The notes beneath the pieces are model-generated. The model ran no database searches. It saw only the letters and a program-made list of their open reading frames with translations, and had not been told where the DNA came from. From assembly GCA_019636615.1 (NCBI GenBank), contig JAHBXF010000001.1:1860001-1924000 (forward strand): 64,000 nt of DNA, in the 5' to 3' direction. Shown here one piece after another: positions 1 to 8,131 of the stretch. This DNA comes from Phycisphaeraceae bacterium (GTDB taxonomy: Bacteria; Planctomycetota; Phycisphaerae; Phycisphaerales; UBA1924). How positions within the stretch are numbered: position 1 is the stretch's first letter; each line of letters opens with the position of its first letter. The position numbers and the translations under genes are program-made.

Positions 1-422
1 AACGAAGCCCCGTCGAGCACATCGAAACTCACGAACTGCCCGGGTGAGAACTGGTCGGCCTTCTGCCGCGGATCGGTCGGTGTGCAATGAATGGGCACCC
101 CCGCATCCACGATGATCGCGCCCCCTTCGGCCCGCAGCACCGTGCCCTGAACCCGGCGCGGCCTGCCGTACACAGGTTCGATGTACTCCCCGCCCGTCTG
201 CACCACGTCGATGCGCCGCGCCTGGGCCCGGATGATGCCGATGAGCCTCTTGCCCACCTGTGTCTGGATCGGCCCGGTCGGCCGCAGGTGCAGTTCGTAG
301 TTGGTGTTCGGCACGGCGAACTTCACAAACGCCGGGCGCGTCGCGGTTTCGGCGACAACTTCGAGCAGTGTGCCGCGCGCGATGCCGGGTTCGAGCGGGG
401 TTGTGGGCGAGGGCGTGATCAT
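1..422 (-). CDS. Partial conserved hypothetical protein (N-terminal part, runs off the window)
   Basis: The reading frame opens with ATG at 422-420 on the minus strand and stays open to the window edge, giving about 140 residues. The visible part has short beta-rich segments, including stretches reading LLEVVAET, KFAVPNTNYELHL and GTVLRAEGGAIIVDAG, and no signal peptide or membrane segment. The alternation suggests a small beta-barrel or OB-like fold, but that is inference. I do not recognise the family. It is divergent from the PhoX gene, with about 215 bases between the two starts. The C-terminus lies outside the window. Confidence 0.6.
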   Translation of the reverse strand, partial: MITPSPTTPLEPGIARGTLLEVVAETATRPAFVKFAVPNTNYELHLRPTGPIQTQVGKRLIGIIRAQARRIDVVQTGGEYIEPVYGRPRRVQGTVLRAEGGAIIVDAGVPIHCTPTDPRQKADQFSPGQFVSFDVLDGAS

Positions 423-625
423 ACCGCAAGGGTACCCCGCGCCGGGGTGTCTACGTCGGTAGCCCGGGCCGTCCGCGCCGGCCGCGGCGTGCCTCGCCTT
501 TGGTCAAGATTTCGTGAGGATTCTCTCTGCCCCCTTGCCCCGCAACGTCTATCGGGACAGAATTGTCCGGGGAGAGCATCTACGCGGTCGCGGCCGGCGA
601 TCCCTCTGTGTTCGGTTCGCGTTGC

Positions 626-632
626 AAAGGAG
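626..632 (+). promoter_or_regulatory. Ribosome binding site of the PhoX gene
   Basis: AAAGGAG lies 5 bases before the ATG at 638. It decides the start in favour of the twin-arginine leader over the more upstream in-frame codon at 563. Confidence 0.7.
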
Positions 633-637
633 TCCCC

Positions 638-2053
638 ATGTCGATCACCCGTCGCGAAGTTCTCATGCGTGGCGCCGCCTTCTCGCTTGGCTTCGCGGGG
701 CTCCGGCGGGCTCTCCACGCCGCGCCGGCCGGCAACTGGAGCGGCATCCCCCTGCCCACCGGCGGCGTGGGCTATGGCCCACTGGTGAAAGACCCGGAAG
801 GCGTCTTTGATCTTCCCGCCGGGTTCACCTACGCCATCATCGCGCGCGCGGGTGAAAAGATGGACGATGGCCTCTTCGTTCCCGGCAAGCAGGACGGCAT
901 GGCCGCCTTCGTCGGCCCGCGCGGCACCACCATCCTCGTCTGCAACCACGAGATCGGACTCCAGCACAACACCCGCTGGAGTCCATTCGGCAAAGACCAG
1001 GAACTTCTCTCCAAGGTTGACCGCGCCCGCGTCTATGACTATGGCAAAGGCCGCGCCCCGGGCATGGGCGGCACCACAACCATGGTCTACAACACCGCCA
1101 CTCGACAGGTCGAGAAGAAGTTTCTCTCCCTGGCCGGGACACACCTGAACTGCGCCGGCGGGCCCACCCCGTGGGGCAGTTGGCTCACGTGCGAAGAGTG
1201 CCACATCAACGCCGAGGGCGATGTCGAGCAGAACCACGGCTATGTCTTCGAAGTCCCTGCCACCGAGGTGATGGAACTCGTCCGCCCGCGCCCCATCACC
1301 GGCATGGGTCGGTTCGTGCACGAGGCCGTCGCCATCGACCCGGCCACGGGCATTGTGTACCTCACCGAGGACGCCGCCGACGGGCTTCTCTACCGGTTTA
1401 TTCCCAACCGTCGCGGCGTGATGCTCGCCGGCGGCAGACTTCAGGCCCTCGCCGTTCGGGATCGAAAGTCACTCGACACCAGCAACCGCGGCGGCGCGCC
1501 CACCACGCCCGTGGGCGAGAAACTCGGTGTCGCGTGGATCGACCTGGAGGACATCGACTCTCCGACCAACGACCTTCGCAAGCGGGGCTGGCGCGATGGC
1601 GCCGCCAAGTTCGCGCGCGGCGAGGGCATGTGGTGGGGCAACGATTCGGCCTACTTCGCCTGCACCGACGGCGGGCACGCCCACCGCGGGCAGATCTTCC
1701 GGTACGTGCCTTCGCCCGCCGAAGGCACGCCCGAGGAGGCCAAGGCCCCGGGGACGCTCGAACTCTTTGTCGAGCCCAACGACGCCACCGTGATTGAAAA
1801 CCCCGACAACATCTGCGTCGCGCCGTGGGGCCACCTTTTCGCAGCAGAGGACGAGTCTGTCGAAGGGGACAAAGTCAACCGCCTGCTGGGCATCACACCG
1901 GCCGGCGAGATCTACCCCTTTGCCAGGAACGCGCTGAGCAGTTCTGAACTGGCCGGCGTCTGCTTCTCGCCCGACGGCAAGACCATGTTCGTGAACATTC
2001 AGGCGCAGGGGCTCACGCTCGCCATCAACGGGCCGTGGCGCACGGAAGGCTGA
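638..2053 (+). CDS. PhoX-family (DUF839) Tat-exported phosphatase
   Basis: Predicted PhoX-type alkaline phosphatase, a Ca/Fe-dependent phosphomonoesterase acting outside the cytoplasmic membrane. The start at 638 was chosen because AAAGGAG at 626-632 is well spaced and residues 3-10 form a twin-arginine signal (TRREVLM followed by a hydrophobic stretch ending HAAPA). Family hallmarks are NCAGGPTPWGSWLTCEEC, GRFVHEAVAIDPATG, LTEDAADGLLYRF and a late DNICVAPWG...ED block. The length of 471 aa fits small PhoX members. It ends 4 bases before the convergent glutaminase gene. In-frame codons continue upstream to 563 but lack the Tat start context. Substrate specificity cannot be read from sequence. 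Confidence 0.88.
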   Translation: MSITRREVLMRGAAFSLGFAGLRRALHAAPAGNWSGIPLPTGGVGYGPLVKDPEGVFDLPAGFTYAIIARAGEKMDDGLFVPGKQDGMAAFVGPRGTTILVCNHEIGLQHNTRWSPFGKDQELLSKVDRARVYDYGKGRAPGMGGTTTMVYNTATRQVEKKFLSLAGTHLNCAGGPTPWGSWLTCEECHINAEGDVEQNHGYVFEVPATEVMELVRPRPITGMGRFVHEAVAIDPATGIVYLTEDAADGLLYRFIPNRRGVMLAGGRLQALAVRDRKSLDTSNRGGAPTTPVGEKLGVAWIDLEDIDSPTNDLRKRGWRDGAAKFARGEGMWWGNDSAYFACTDGGHAHRGQIFRYVPSPAEGTPEEAKAPGTLELFVEPNDATVIENPDNICVAPWGHLFAAEDESVEGDKVNRLLGITPAGEIYPFARNALSSSELAGVCFSPDGKTMFVNIQAQGLTLAINGPWRTEG

Positions 2054-2057
2054 CGAT

Positions 2058-2753
2058 TCACGCCGGGGCTTCAAGCGCTCGGGCGGTGACGTGGCGTCCG
2101 CCCATGCGCAGGAAGTTCGCCAGCAGCAGGGGCCCTTCGAGCGTGAGAAAACTCTCGGGGTGGAACTGCACGCCCTCCATCGGCGCGCGTGCCGCATCGG
2201 CGAAGACCCTCCGCAACCCCATCACTACGCGGCGCGGCATCCCGGTGGTTTCGTCGGTTTCCTGCGTCCACGCCGAGACTTCCCACCCGTCGGCGCCGGG
2301 CTCGCGTGCGGGGATCGTGCGTGCATCCACCACCAACGAGTGGTAGCGCGTCGCGACGAACGGGTTCGAGAGCCCCGCGAAAAGCCCGCGCCCGTCGTGA
2401 GAGACTTGGCTTGTCTTGCCGTGCATCGGCAGCGCGTGCCGGTGCACCGTCATGCCGTTGCCGGCCGCCATGCACTGGTGCCCCAGGCACACGCCCAGAA
2501 TGGGTACGCGTCCTTCAAACCGACGCAGCACCTCGATCGAGACCCCGGCCTCGCTCGGCGTGCACGGCCCGGGCGAGATGATGATGTGCGTCGGCGGGGC
2601 ACCACCGTCGAGCGTTTCGATCTCATCCGGGCTGATGCGATCGTTGCGGATCACGCGCAGGTCTCGCTCCACCGTCAGCGCGCCGTCGATCTCGCCCAGC
2701 CGCTGCACCAGGTTCCACGTGAAGGAGTCGTAGTTGTCGATCAGCAGGATCAT
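2058..2753 (-). CDS. trpG: Anthranilate/aminodeoxychorismate synthase glutaminase subunit
   Basis: Class I glutamine amidotransferase that releases ammonia from glutamine for anthranilate synthase (TrpE) or p-aminobenzoate synthase (PabB). The protein opens with MILLIDNYDSFTWNL, the typical TrpG/PabA start. It has the nucleophile elbow GVCLGHQ (about residues 90-96), the oxyanion-side SPGPCTP, and the C-terminal catalytic pair in VQFHPES. At 231 aa it is somewhat longer than the usual 190-200, with extra residues between the two halves (around DGWEVSAWTQETDETTG). No TrpE or PabB is adjacent, so whether it serves tryptophan, folate or both is open. It lies 34 bases upstream (in transcription order, downstream) of the HD-domain gene on the same strand. 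Confidence 0.88.
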   Translation of the reverse strand: MILLIDNYDSFTWNLVQRLGEIDGALTVERDLRVIRNDRISPDEIETLDGGAPPTHIIISPGPCTPSEAGVSIEVLRRFEGRVPILGVCLGHQCMAAGNGMTVHRHALPMHGKTSQVSHDGRGLFAGLSNPFVATRYHSLVVDARTIPAREPGADGWEVSAWTQETDETTGMPRRVVMGLRRVFADAARAPMEGVQFHPESFLTLEGPLLLANFLRMGGRHVTARALEAPA

Positions 2754-2787
2754 GGCGAGATTGTTGACCCCCCGCGGGCGGAGGCGG

Positions 2788-3354
2788 TCACGCGGGCGAG
2801 GCCGCCAACTGCTCGCGGATCGCCCCGATGCACCGAGCGATGTGGGCCTCCTGGGCGAGCCCCGTCAGGGCGCCCAGTTCGGCGCACCCCGCATTGATGT
2901 CTTCACGCGAAACCGCCGCCGCGAAGGCCTTGTTCTTGAGTTTCTTCTGCACGCTGGCCGCATCGAGCGAGGCCAGGCCGTCGGGCCGCACTTTGCCGCA
3001 GGCCACGATGAACCCCGCGAGTTCATCCACCGCGAAGAGCGCGATGGCCATGGGCGTGACCCGGGCAACCCCCGTTCTTTCGGAAGCGTGCCCGAGGATC
3101 GCGTCGATCACTTCGCCCTCGACGCCCAGCGTCCGCAGGTGCGCGGCGCCGACCACCGGGTGCTCGCTGGCGGTGGGGTGCCGCTCGTAGTCAAAGTCGT
3201 GCAGCAGCCCGCAGACGCGCCACAACTCTTCGCGGGCCGGGTCGAGCGTGCGCGCGTACGCCGCCATGCACGCGCCGACACACTCCATGTGCGTGCGCAG
3301 CGCGGGGCCGAGTACCCACTCGTGCATGAGCGATCTGGCGTCGTGGATCTTCAT
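2788..3354 (-). CDS. HD-domain putative phosphohydrolase
   Basis: A 188-aa HD-superfamily protein. An early His in RTHME, the HD pair in LLHDFDYERHP (about residues 51-61) and a later HPVVGAAHL / ILGHAS fit the metal-dependent HD fold of the small HDIG-type group. No nucleotide-specific motif or partner domain is present, so the substrate is unknown. It is followed after 34 bases by the glutaminase gene and may be co-transcribed with it. The gene is divergent from the Ca/Na exchanger. Confidence 0.75.
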   Translation of the reverse strand: MKIHDARSLMHEWVLGPALRTHMECVGACMAAYARTLDPAREELWRVCGLLHDFDYERHPTASEHPVVGAAHLRTLGVEGEVIDAILGHASERTGVARVTPMAIALFAVDELAGFIVACGKVRPDGLASLDAASVQKKLKNKAFAAAVSREDINAGCAELGALTGLAQEAHIARCIGAIREQLAASPA

Positions 3355-3396
3355 GGCTTTGCCTGGCGATGAGCCGGTGCGGTGAACGAGAGTGTA

Positions 3397-3425
3397 TCGT
3401 CAACGCCCCCAAGGCAAGGTAGAAT
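3397..3425 (+). promoter_or_regulatory. Probable promoter of the exchanger gene (leaderless)
   Basis: TCGTCA at 3397-3402 and TAGAAT at 3420-3425 are separated by 17 bases. The ATG at 3431 begins 5 bases after the -10 box, where transcription itself would start, and no Shine-Dalgarno sequence fits. The mRNA is therefore probably leaderless. Confidence 0.45.
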
Positions 3426-3430
3426 GGCCC

Positions 3431-4405
3431 ATGCAATACGCGGGCATGTTCGCGCTGGGGCTTGTGATGCTTCTCGTCGGCGGGCGGCTGCTGGTCAGCG
3501 CCTCGGTTCAGGTCGCGACACGGCTGGGAGTGCCGCCGCTGCTCGTCGGGCTCACGCTGGTGGCGTGGGGAACCTCGGCCCCGGAACTGGCCTTCAACAT
3601 CACCGCCGCGGCGACCGAGCGACCGGCGCTCGTGCTTGGCAACGTCATCGGCGCCAACATCTGCAACATGGGGATTGTCCTGGGCCTGATGTCGCTGCTG
3701 CGCCCGCTGCTGGTCGATTCAACCGTCATCAGGCGTGAGCTGCCCATCATGGTGGGTCTTTTCGTGCTCATGGGCGCCGCCATCCTGTCGCCGATGGCCG
3801 GCCTGGCCGGGGGCCGGCTTGGCCCGGCGCTCATGCTCACGGCCTTCCTGGTGTACAGCGTGGTCGTCATCCGCCTGGGGCTGCGCGAGCGAGACCGCGA
3901 CCCGCTCGCGGGGCAGACGCGGCAGAACGAGATCATGCAGGCCTCGTACCCGGCTTGGCGGCTGGCGGTGATGTTCATCGCCGGGCTTGGGCTCTTGAGC
4001 GTGGGCGGCAACATCGCCGCGGACGCCGCCACGGGCATCGCGAAGGTGCTGGGCATGAGCGACCGCGTGGTGGGCCTCACCGTGGTGTCGGTGGGGACAA
4101 CGCTGCCGGAACTCGTGACGTCGTATCTGGCCATTCGAAAAGGGCAGGTGGATCTGGCCGTGGGCAACGCGGTGGGCTCGTGCCTGTTCAACGTGGGCGC
4201 GATCTACGGGCTCGCCGGTTTGATCGCTCCGCCGGGGGGCGGGCCGGAAGTGCTCCTCTCGCTGGCGACGATGACGCTCATGGGTGTGATGCTCATCCCG
4301 ATGTCGCGCACGCACAGCAACAGCATCGCGCGGGTCGAGGGCGCGGTGCTTCTGCTCACACAGGCCGCGTTCGTTGTGGCCGAACTGCTCCGCTCGCGAG
4401 GGTGA
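3431..4405 (+). CDS. Calcium/sodium antiporter (CaxA/YrbG family)
   Basis: Inner-membrane K-independent or K-dependent Na/Ca exchanger of the CaCA superfamily. The 324-aa protein is almost all transmembrane helix and carries the two inverted alpha repeats. The first has SAPELAFN then GNVIGANICNMG; the second has TTLPELVTS then GNAVGSCLFNVG. The acidic residue in each PEL and the Asn/Ser in the GN-G-N motifs form the cation site in this family. The polar loop between halves (about residues 140-180) is short, as in bacterial members. The start at 3431 follows a -10 box by 5 bases. No operon partner is seen; the next gene begins 110 bases downstream. Confidence 0.9.
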   Translation: MQYAGMFALGLVMLLVGGRLLVSASVQVATRLGVPPLLVGLTLVAWGTSAPELAFNITAAATERPALVLGNVIGANICNMGIVLGLMSLLRPLLVDSTVIRRELPIMVGLFVLMGAAILSPMAGLAGGRLGPALMLTAFLVYSVVVIRLGLRERDRDPLAGQTRQNEIMQASYPAWRLAVMFIAGLGLLSVGGNIAADAATGIAKVLGMSDRVVGLTVVSVGTTLPELVTSYLAIRKGQVDLAVGNAVGSCLFNVGAIYGLAGLIAPPGGGPEVLLSLATMTLMGVMLIPMSRTHSNSIARVEGAVLLLTQAAFVVAELLRSRG

Positions 4406-4515
4406 AGCGCCGCGGCAGCGCTTCCGGTTTTTGCCCGCCGGCGCGTGACTCGGGCCGGCGCGCGATGTAGAGTCTACACACACGCGGCCGACCGCCGCGT
4501 GAGGAGCAACCACGC

Positions 4516-5133
4516 ATGAACGCGAGCAAGGCACGAAGCCTGACCACCAAGTCGGAGTACGAAGTCATCCGCAGGGCTGCGCCCACCAACATCGGCGAAC
4601 TCTCGGAGAAGCAGCTGCGCGCCGGCGTGGCGCAGGCACGCAAACTCCGCGACAAGTTCAAGACCCTGGCCGACCGCCAGCGCCGCGAAGCGCGCGGCAA
4701 AGCGGAGCCCCGCAAGGGCAAGGGCCCGGCCGACAACAACCAGAACACGCTCGCCAAGATCACCCTCTTCGAGCAGGCGATGGAGCGGTACCAGGCCAAA
4801 CTCGAAAAACTCGCCGCCAAGGTGAAGGCCGAGGCGAAGGCCAAGGCGGCAAAGCCCGCCAGGCCGGCCGCCAAGAAGCGTCCCTCGGCGATTGCCAAGA
4901 AGGTCGCCGCGCGCGTCCTTGCGGGCGTCTCGGGCGCTGCGGGGCCGGCCACGCCCGCCCCCGTATCGGCGACCAACACCTCGCTGGTTGCCAGGTCTGC
5001 CGCCGCCGCGCCGGGCCGCAAGAAGAACGTTCTCGCGGCGACACCCAGCGCGCGAATCCGCGGGCACTCCATCGGCGCACAGGCGCGTGCGCAAGCGAAG
5101 CGCGACAACCGCGGCGCGCGCGGCGGGCGCTGA
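4516..5133 (+). CDS. Basic Lys/Ala-rich conserved protein of unknown function
   Basis: A 205-aa protein in two parts. The N-terminal 65 residues are helical and appear folded (SEYEVIRRAAP, then LRAGVAQARKLRDKFKTLADRQRREA). The C-terminal half is low-complexity and histone-H1-like, rich in AKA, KPA and RRG-type segments, ending RDNRGARGGR. Net charge is strongly positive, so nucleic-acid binding is plausible but inferred. There is no signal peptide. I recall similar short proteins as unnamed in planctomycetes and myxobacteria, but could not check. The gene is followed by a strong hairpin at 5170-5213. Confidence 0.72.
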   Translation: MNASKARSLTTKSEYEVIRRAAPTNIGELSEKQLRAGVAQARKLRDKFKTLADRQRREARGKAEPRKGKGPADNNQNTLAKITLFEQAMERYQAKLEKLAAKVKAEAKAKAAKPARPAAKKRPSAIAKKVAARVLAGVSGAAGPATPAPVSATNTSLVARSAAAAPGRKKNVLAATPSARIRGHSIGAQARAQAKRDNRGARGGR

Positions 5134-5169
5134 GCCAGTCAGCGATCGGGTATCAACCCGTGTGATCAC

Positions 5170-5213
5170 CACACCGGCCCCCGGCCTTGCCATCAAGGTC
5201 GGGGGCCGGTGTG
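5170..5213. terminator. Long near-perfect hairpin between convergent genes
   Basis: Positions 5170-5183 pair with 5200-5213 (14 perfect pairs), and the loop itself pairs 5185-5189 with 5194-5198 around a 4-base loop, with one G-T wobble between the two stems. The result is a 20-pair stem. It sits between the convergent 4516-5133 and 5225-5587 genes. It lacks a clear T-run on either side, so a bidirectional or Rho-assisted terminator is the most likely role. Confidence 0.65.
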
Positions 5214-5224
5214 TTCGTGCGGGC

Positions 5225-5587
5225 TCACGGCGCGAGGTGCCCGAGCATGTCGAGCGGGAAGGCGGGGCGCGCCAGTGGGCGCAGCGCCAGGTTCAGCAGC
5301 GAGAGTTCGTGATCATCGCCCGCGATGCGGTTGGTGCGGAGTGTGTCGCACCCGGCGCAGCGGTGGATGATCGCCCACTCGCCGTCGCGGCGCACCTCAA
5401 CGCCGATGGGTTCCATGGGTGAGCGGCACGGGTTGCGGCGGTCGCCCGGTTCATCGTCCAGGTGGCGCGACCACAGGCAGAAGGGGCAGTGATTCCGGTG
5501 ACGGGTGCCGTACGAGGCGGCGTTCACGGCGCGTCGGCAATGGATGCAGGTGAAATCCGCCGTGTCGTGGCGGGACTTGTGTGACAT
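5225..5587 (-). CDS. RNHCP-domain zinc-binding protein
   Basis: A 120-aa protein with the signature HRNHCPFCLWSRHLD, followed by PGDRRNPC and MEPIGV, matching the small RNHCP family. Cys pairs CIHC near residue 13, CPFC near 34 and CAGC near 80 suggest one or two zinc sites. The molecular role of the family is not established; RNA or ribosome association is only a guess. The start at 5587 gives MSHKSRHDTADFTC; the frame continues upstream to 5677 but that part lacks family features. Confidence 0.8.
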   Translation of the reverse strand: MSHKSRHDTADFTCIHCRRAVNAASYGTRHRNHCPFCLWSRHLDDEPGDRRNPCRSPMEPIGVEVRRDGEWAIIHRCAGCDTLRTNRIAGDDHELSLLNLALRPLARPAFPLDMLGHLAP

Positions 5588-5816
5588 GGGTGTGCGTTGA
5601 TCCTGAAGAACCCGGCCCGTTTGAGTGCGGGCCGCACGCGCCCACAGCGGGGCACGGCCTCGGTCGAGGCGGCGCACGCCCGCGCCGGGCGCCGAGATGC
5701 GCCGCGGTGCGGTGGTTCGCAGCGGCCTCCGCGTGGGGCGTTGGCGCTGGCGAGCGTGCCGCCAAGGTGTTCAGGCAATCGCTGTCATCGAGGAAGTGTA
5801 GTCCGCACAGAGCGGC

Positions 5817-5854
5817 AATAAAAATACGGCGATGGGCCGGATGCCCACCGCCGT
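5817..5854 (-). terminator. Rho-independent terminator of the desaturase gene
   Basis: On the minus strand, 5854-5826 forms an 11-pair stem with one mismatch and a 5-base loop (5838-5842), followed directly by TATTTTTATT. It lies 25 bases after the desaturase stop codon. Confidence 0.75.
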
Positions 5855-5878
5855 TCATTGGAGGCTGTTGGTTCTCGA

Positions 5879-6961
5879 TTACTCGCCGGGCTTGTGAACG
5901 CGCTTCTCGCCGTCGTGGTCGCTCTTGGTTGAGGGGTTCACGCCGGCCCGCGCTTTCGAGGCCATGCGCTCGGCGGTGGGCACGCGGATGTCGCGTGCCA
6001 ACCCGACAAGGCCGAGGAAGCGGATGAAGATGTAACTGAGGTCAAACTCCCACCAGCGCAGACCGTGGCGGGCCGACGTCGGGAAGGCGTGGTGGTTGTT
6101 GTGCCACCCCTCGCCCAGGGCGAGCACGCCGAAGATGGCGTTGTTGCGGCTTTCGTCGTGGCTCTTGAACGGGCGGGCGCCCCAGATGTGGCACACCGAG
6201 TTCACGCTCCACGTCACGTGGTGCACGAGGAAGACGCGTGCCAGCCCGCCCCAGATGAAGCCAAGCAGCGCGCCCATCCACGACATGGTAAGAAGCCCGC
6301 CGAGCACGGCGGGGATGATGAGCCCCGCCAGCACGCACAGGCCGAAGTGGCGGCTGACCTTGCGCACCATGCGGTCTTTGCGGAGGTCGCCCACGTAGCG
6401 GATGAGGCCCTTGGGCCGCTCGGTGAAGAGCCAGCCCATGTGCGAGTGCCACACACCCTTGAGGGTGCCGGCGAGGGTGTCGCCGTGGGTGTGCGGAGAG
6501 TGCGGGTCATTCTCTTCGTCGCTGTGCTGGTGGTGGCGGCGGTGGATCGCGGCCCACTCAAGCACCGAGCCCTGCGCCGCCATCGATCCCAGCACGGCCA
6601 GGGCGAAGGCCACGGGGCGGCTTGTTTCGAACGAGCGGTGTGTGAAGTAACGGTGGAAGCCGACCGTGATGCCGATGGCGGTGGCGAGGTACATGCCCAC
6701 CAGCAGCCCGAGGTAGACCCAGTCAAAGGCGACTCCCCAGAGCATCACGATCGCGGCGATCATGCCCAGAAAGGGCAGAACCACGGCGGTGAGGTTGATG
6801 GCTTTGGTCTTGAAGGAGGTTTCCTGGTCGTAAAGGTCGACCAGATCGTCGTGGTCATCGGAATCATCGACCGCGATGACCTTGCTGGGCTTGATGTCCG
6901 GGAGAGAAACGGGGGGGACGATGTTTCGGATTTCAGGGCCGGTGGTCTGTGTGGTGGTCAT
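5879..6961 (-). CDS. Acyl-CoA/fatty acid delta-9-type desaturase
   Basis: Membrane di-iron desaturase that introduces a double bond into acyl chains and so controls membrane fluidity. All three histidine boxes are present in order: HRYFTH, HRRHH and HNNHH, with the fourth conserved region GEGWHNNHHAFP. Hydrophobic segments before the first box and between the second and third fit two pairs of transmembrane helices. At 360 aa it is in the stearoyl-CoA desaturase size range. The first 60 residues are acidic and probably cytoplasmic. It has its own terminator downstream and a long upstream region with tandem TTCGAA hexamers, so it is probably transcribed alone. Confidence 0.92.
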   Translation of the reverse strand: MTTTQTTGPEIRNIVPPVSLPDIKPSKVIAVDDSDDHDDLVDLYDQETSFKTKAINLTAVVLPFLGMIAAIVMLWGVAFDWVYLGLLVGMYLATAIGITVGFHRYFTHRSFETSRPVAFALAVLGSMAAQGSVLEWAAIHRRHHQHSDEENDPHSPHTHGDTLAGTLKGVWHSHMGWLFTERPKGLIRYVGDLRKDRMVRKVSRHFGLCVLAGLIIPAVLGGLLTMSWMGALLGFIWGGLARVFLVHHVTWSVNSVCHIWGARPFKSHDESRNNAIFGVLALGEGWHNNHHAFPTSARHGLRWWEFDLSYIFIRFLGLVGLARDIRVPTAERMASKARAGVNPSTKSDHDGEKRVHKPGE

Positions 6962-7318
6962 CTGCTGCTTTTTCGGCGCGGTGCCTGCCTCGCGGAGGAG
7001 GGACGTGAATGAACGGCGTCGGGGTGAGTTTCACGCGGAACAGGCCGCCGACGTGCTGTGCGCCCAGTTCATTCGGCCTTGCGGCCTGGGGGGGGCGCCT
7101 TAAACGGACAAACATGTCTGAAGTGTAGGGAGTCGATGCGGGGGAAGTATTCGAACTTCGAAGTGATGAGGTTACGCCTCTTGGAGTGAGGTATATGCGG
7201 TGTGGGTCAAAGACCCCCAATGGTTGTGCGGGGTAAGTACGGCACAACACCGAGAGGATCGACTCGGAGCACCCGCGAAGCACACAAATCGAAGAACATT
7301 CCCCGGTTCAGGGGATGC
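6962..7318. other. Intergenic region upstream of the desaturase
   Basis: No convincing gene. The minus strand carries TACACT (7127-7122) as a possible -10 box for the desaturase, with tandem TTCGAA hexamers just upstream of it (7150-7162). A short stem pairing CCCC with GGGG near 7300-7316 lies just after the FKBP stop codon and may help end that transcript. Confidence 0.4.
7150..7162 (-). promoter_or_regulatory. Possible operator: tandem TTCGAA hexamers
   Basis: TTCGAA occurs at 7150-7155 and again at 7157-7162, one base apart, and each hexamer is palindromic. The pair lies where the -35 region of the desaturase promoter would be (TACACT at 7127-7122 on the minus strand). A regulator-binding role is inference. 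Confidence 0.3.
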
Positions 7319-8131
7319 TCATCGGCGGGTGTGCTGGCCCAGATTGCGCACCGAGATCAGTTCCACCTCGATGGTGATGGGCACATTCTGGGGGCGGGTG
7401 TCGGCGAGTTGAGGCGGAGAGACGTTCATCTCCTTGGGCACCACCAGGCGGCGCTTGCCCCCCTGCTTCATGCCCTCAAGGCCGAAGGTGATGGGCTGGA
7501 ACTCACCCGGGAGCCAGATGTAAGGCTTGCTGGCGTCGCAGCGCTCGATTTCTTCGCCCTGGCTGTTCTTGATGACGTGCGCGGTCACCGCGACACAGTT
7601 GGGCGTTGCCTCTTCGCCCTGGCCCACGACGACATCCTCGATCTGCATGGCGTCGACAAGTTGAATGACGAATACCAGATCGGCGTTGGGCGGGATGGTG
7701 GTGCCCGCGCCCCGCTCGCCGTACCCCTTGGCCGAGGGAATCGTGAGGCGACGGATGCCGCCGACCTTCATGCCCGGCACGCCTTCCTGCCACCCGGCGA
7801 TGACGCCGGCGAGTGGGAACGCGATGGGCTCGCCGCGCTTGAACGAAGAATCAAACTCGGCGCCGCCATCCTTGAGGGTTCCGTGGTAGTGGGCGACCAC
7901 CACGCCGCCGGGCTGAACCTCGTACCCATCGCCGATCTTCATCTCTTCGATGATGATGCCGCTCTCGAGGGTCTTGGTGCTGACGATGGGGAGGTTGGGA
8001 ACTGGGATCGCGGCGGGCGGTTGAGGTTGAATCTGCATGGAGATTTCGGGCTGAGCGGGGCTGCCGATGGCCACGCTCATCGCGCCGCAGACAAGGATGA
8101 TGGGCAAGACGATACAACGGTTCAGAAACAT
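7319..8131 (-). CDS. Exported tandem FKBP-type peptidyl-prolyl isomerase
   Basis: A 270-aa protein with an N-terminal signal peptide (MFLNRCIVLPIILVCGAMSVAIGS). The first FKBP domain (about residues 70-165) is complete, with VVVAHYHGTLKDGGAEFDSS, GWQEGVPGMKVGG and GYGERG...IPPNADLVF. It should act as a prolyl isomerase for secreted proteins. The second half (about 170-260) keeps the frame (FGLEGMKQGGKRRLVVP, then PITIEVELISV) but has lost most active-site aromatics, so it looks like a degenerate FKBP used for binding. The start at 8131 follows AGGA; longer in-frame starts to 8332 would bury the signal peptide. Confidence 0.85.
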   Translation of the reverse strand: MFLNRCIVLPIILVCGAMSVAIGSPAQPEISMQIQPQPPAAIPVPNLPIVSTKTLESGIIIEEMKIGDGYEVQPGGVVVAHYHGTLKDGGAEFDSSFKRGEPIAFPLAGVIAGWQEGVPGMKVGGIRRLTIPSAKGYGERGAGTTIPPNADLVFVIQLVDAMQIEDVVVGQGEEATPNCVAVTAHVIKNSQGEEIERCDASKPYIWLPGEFQPITFGLEGMKQGGKRRLVVPKEMNVSPPQLADTRPQNVPITIEVELISVRNLGQHTRR

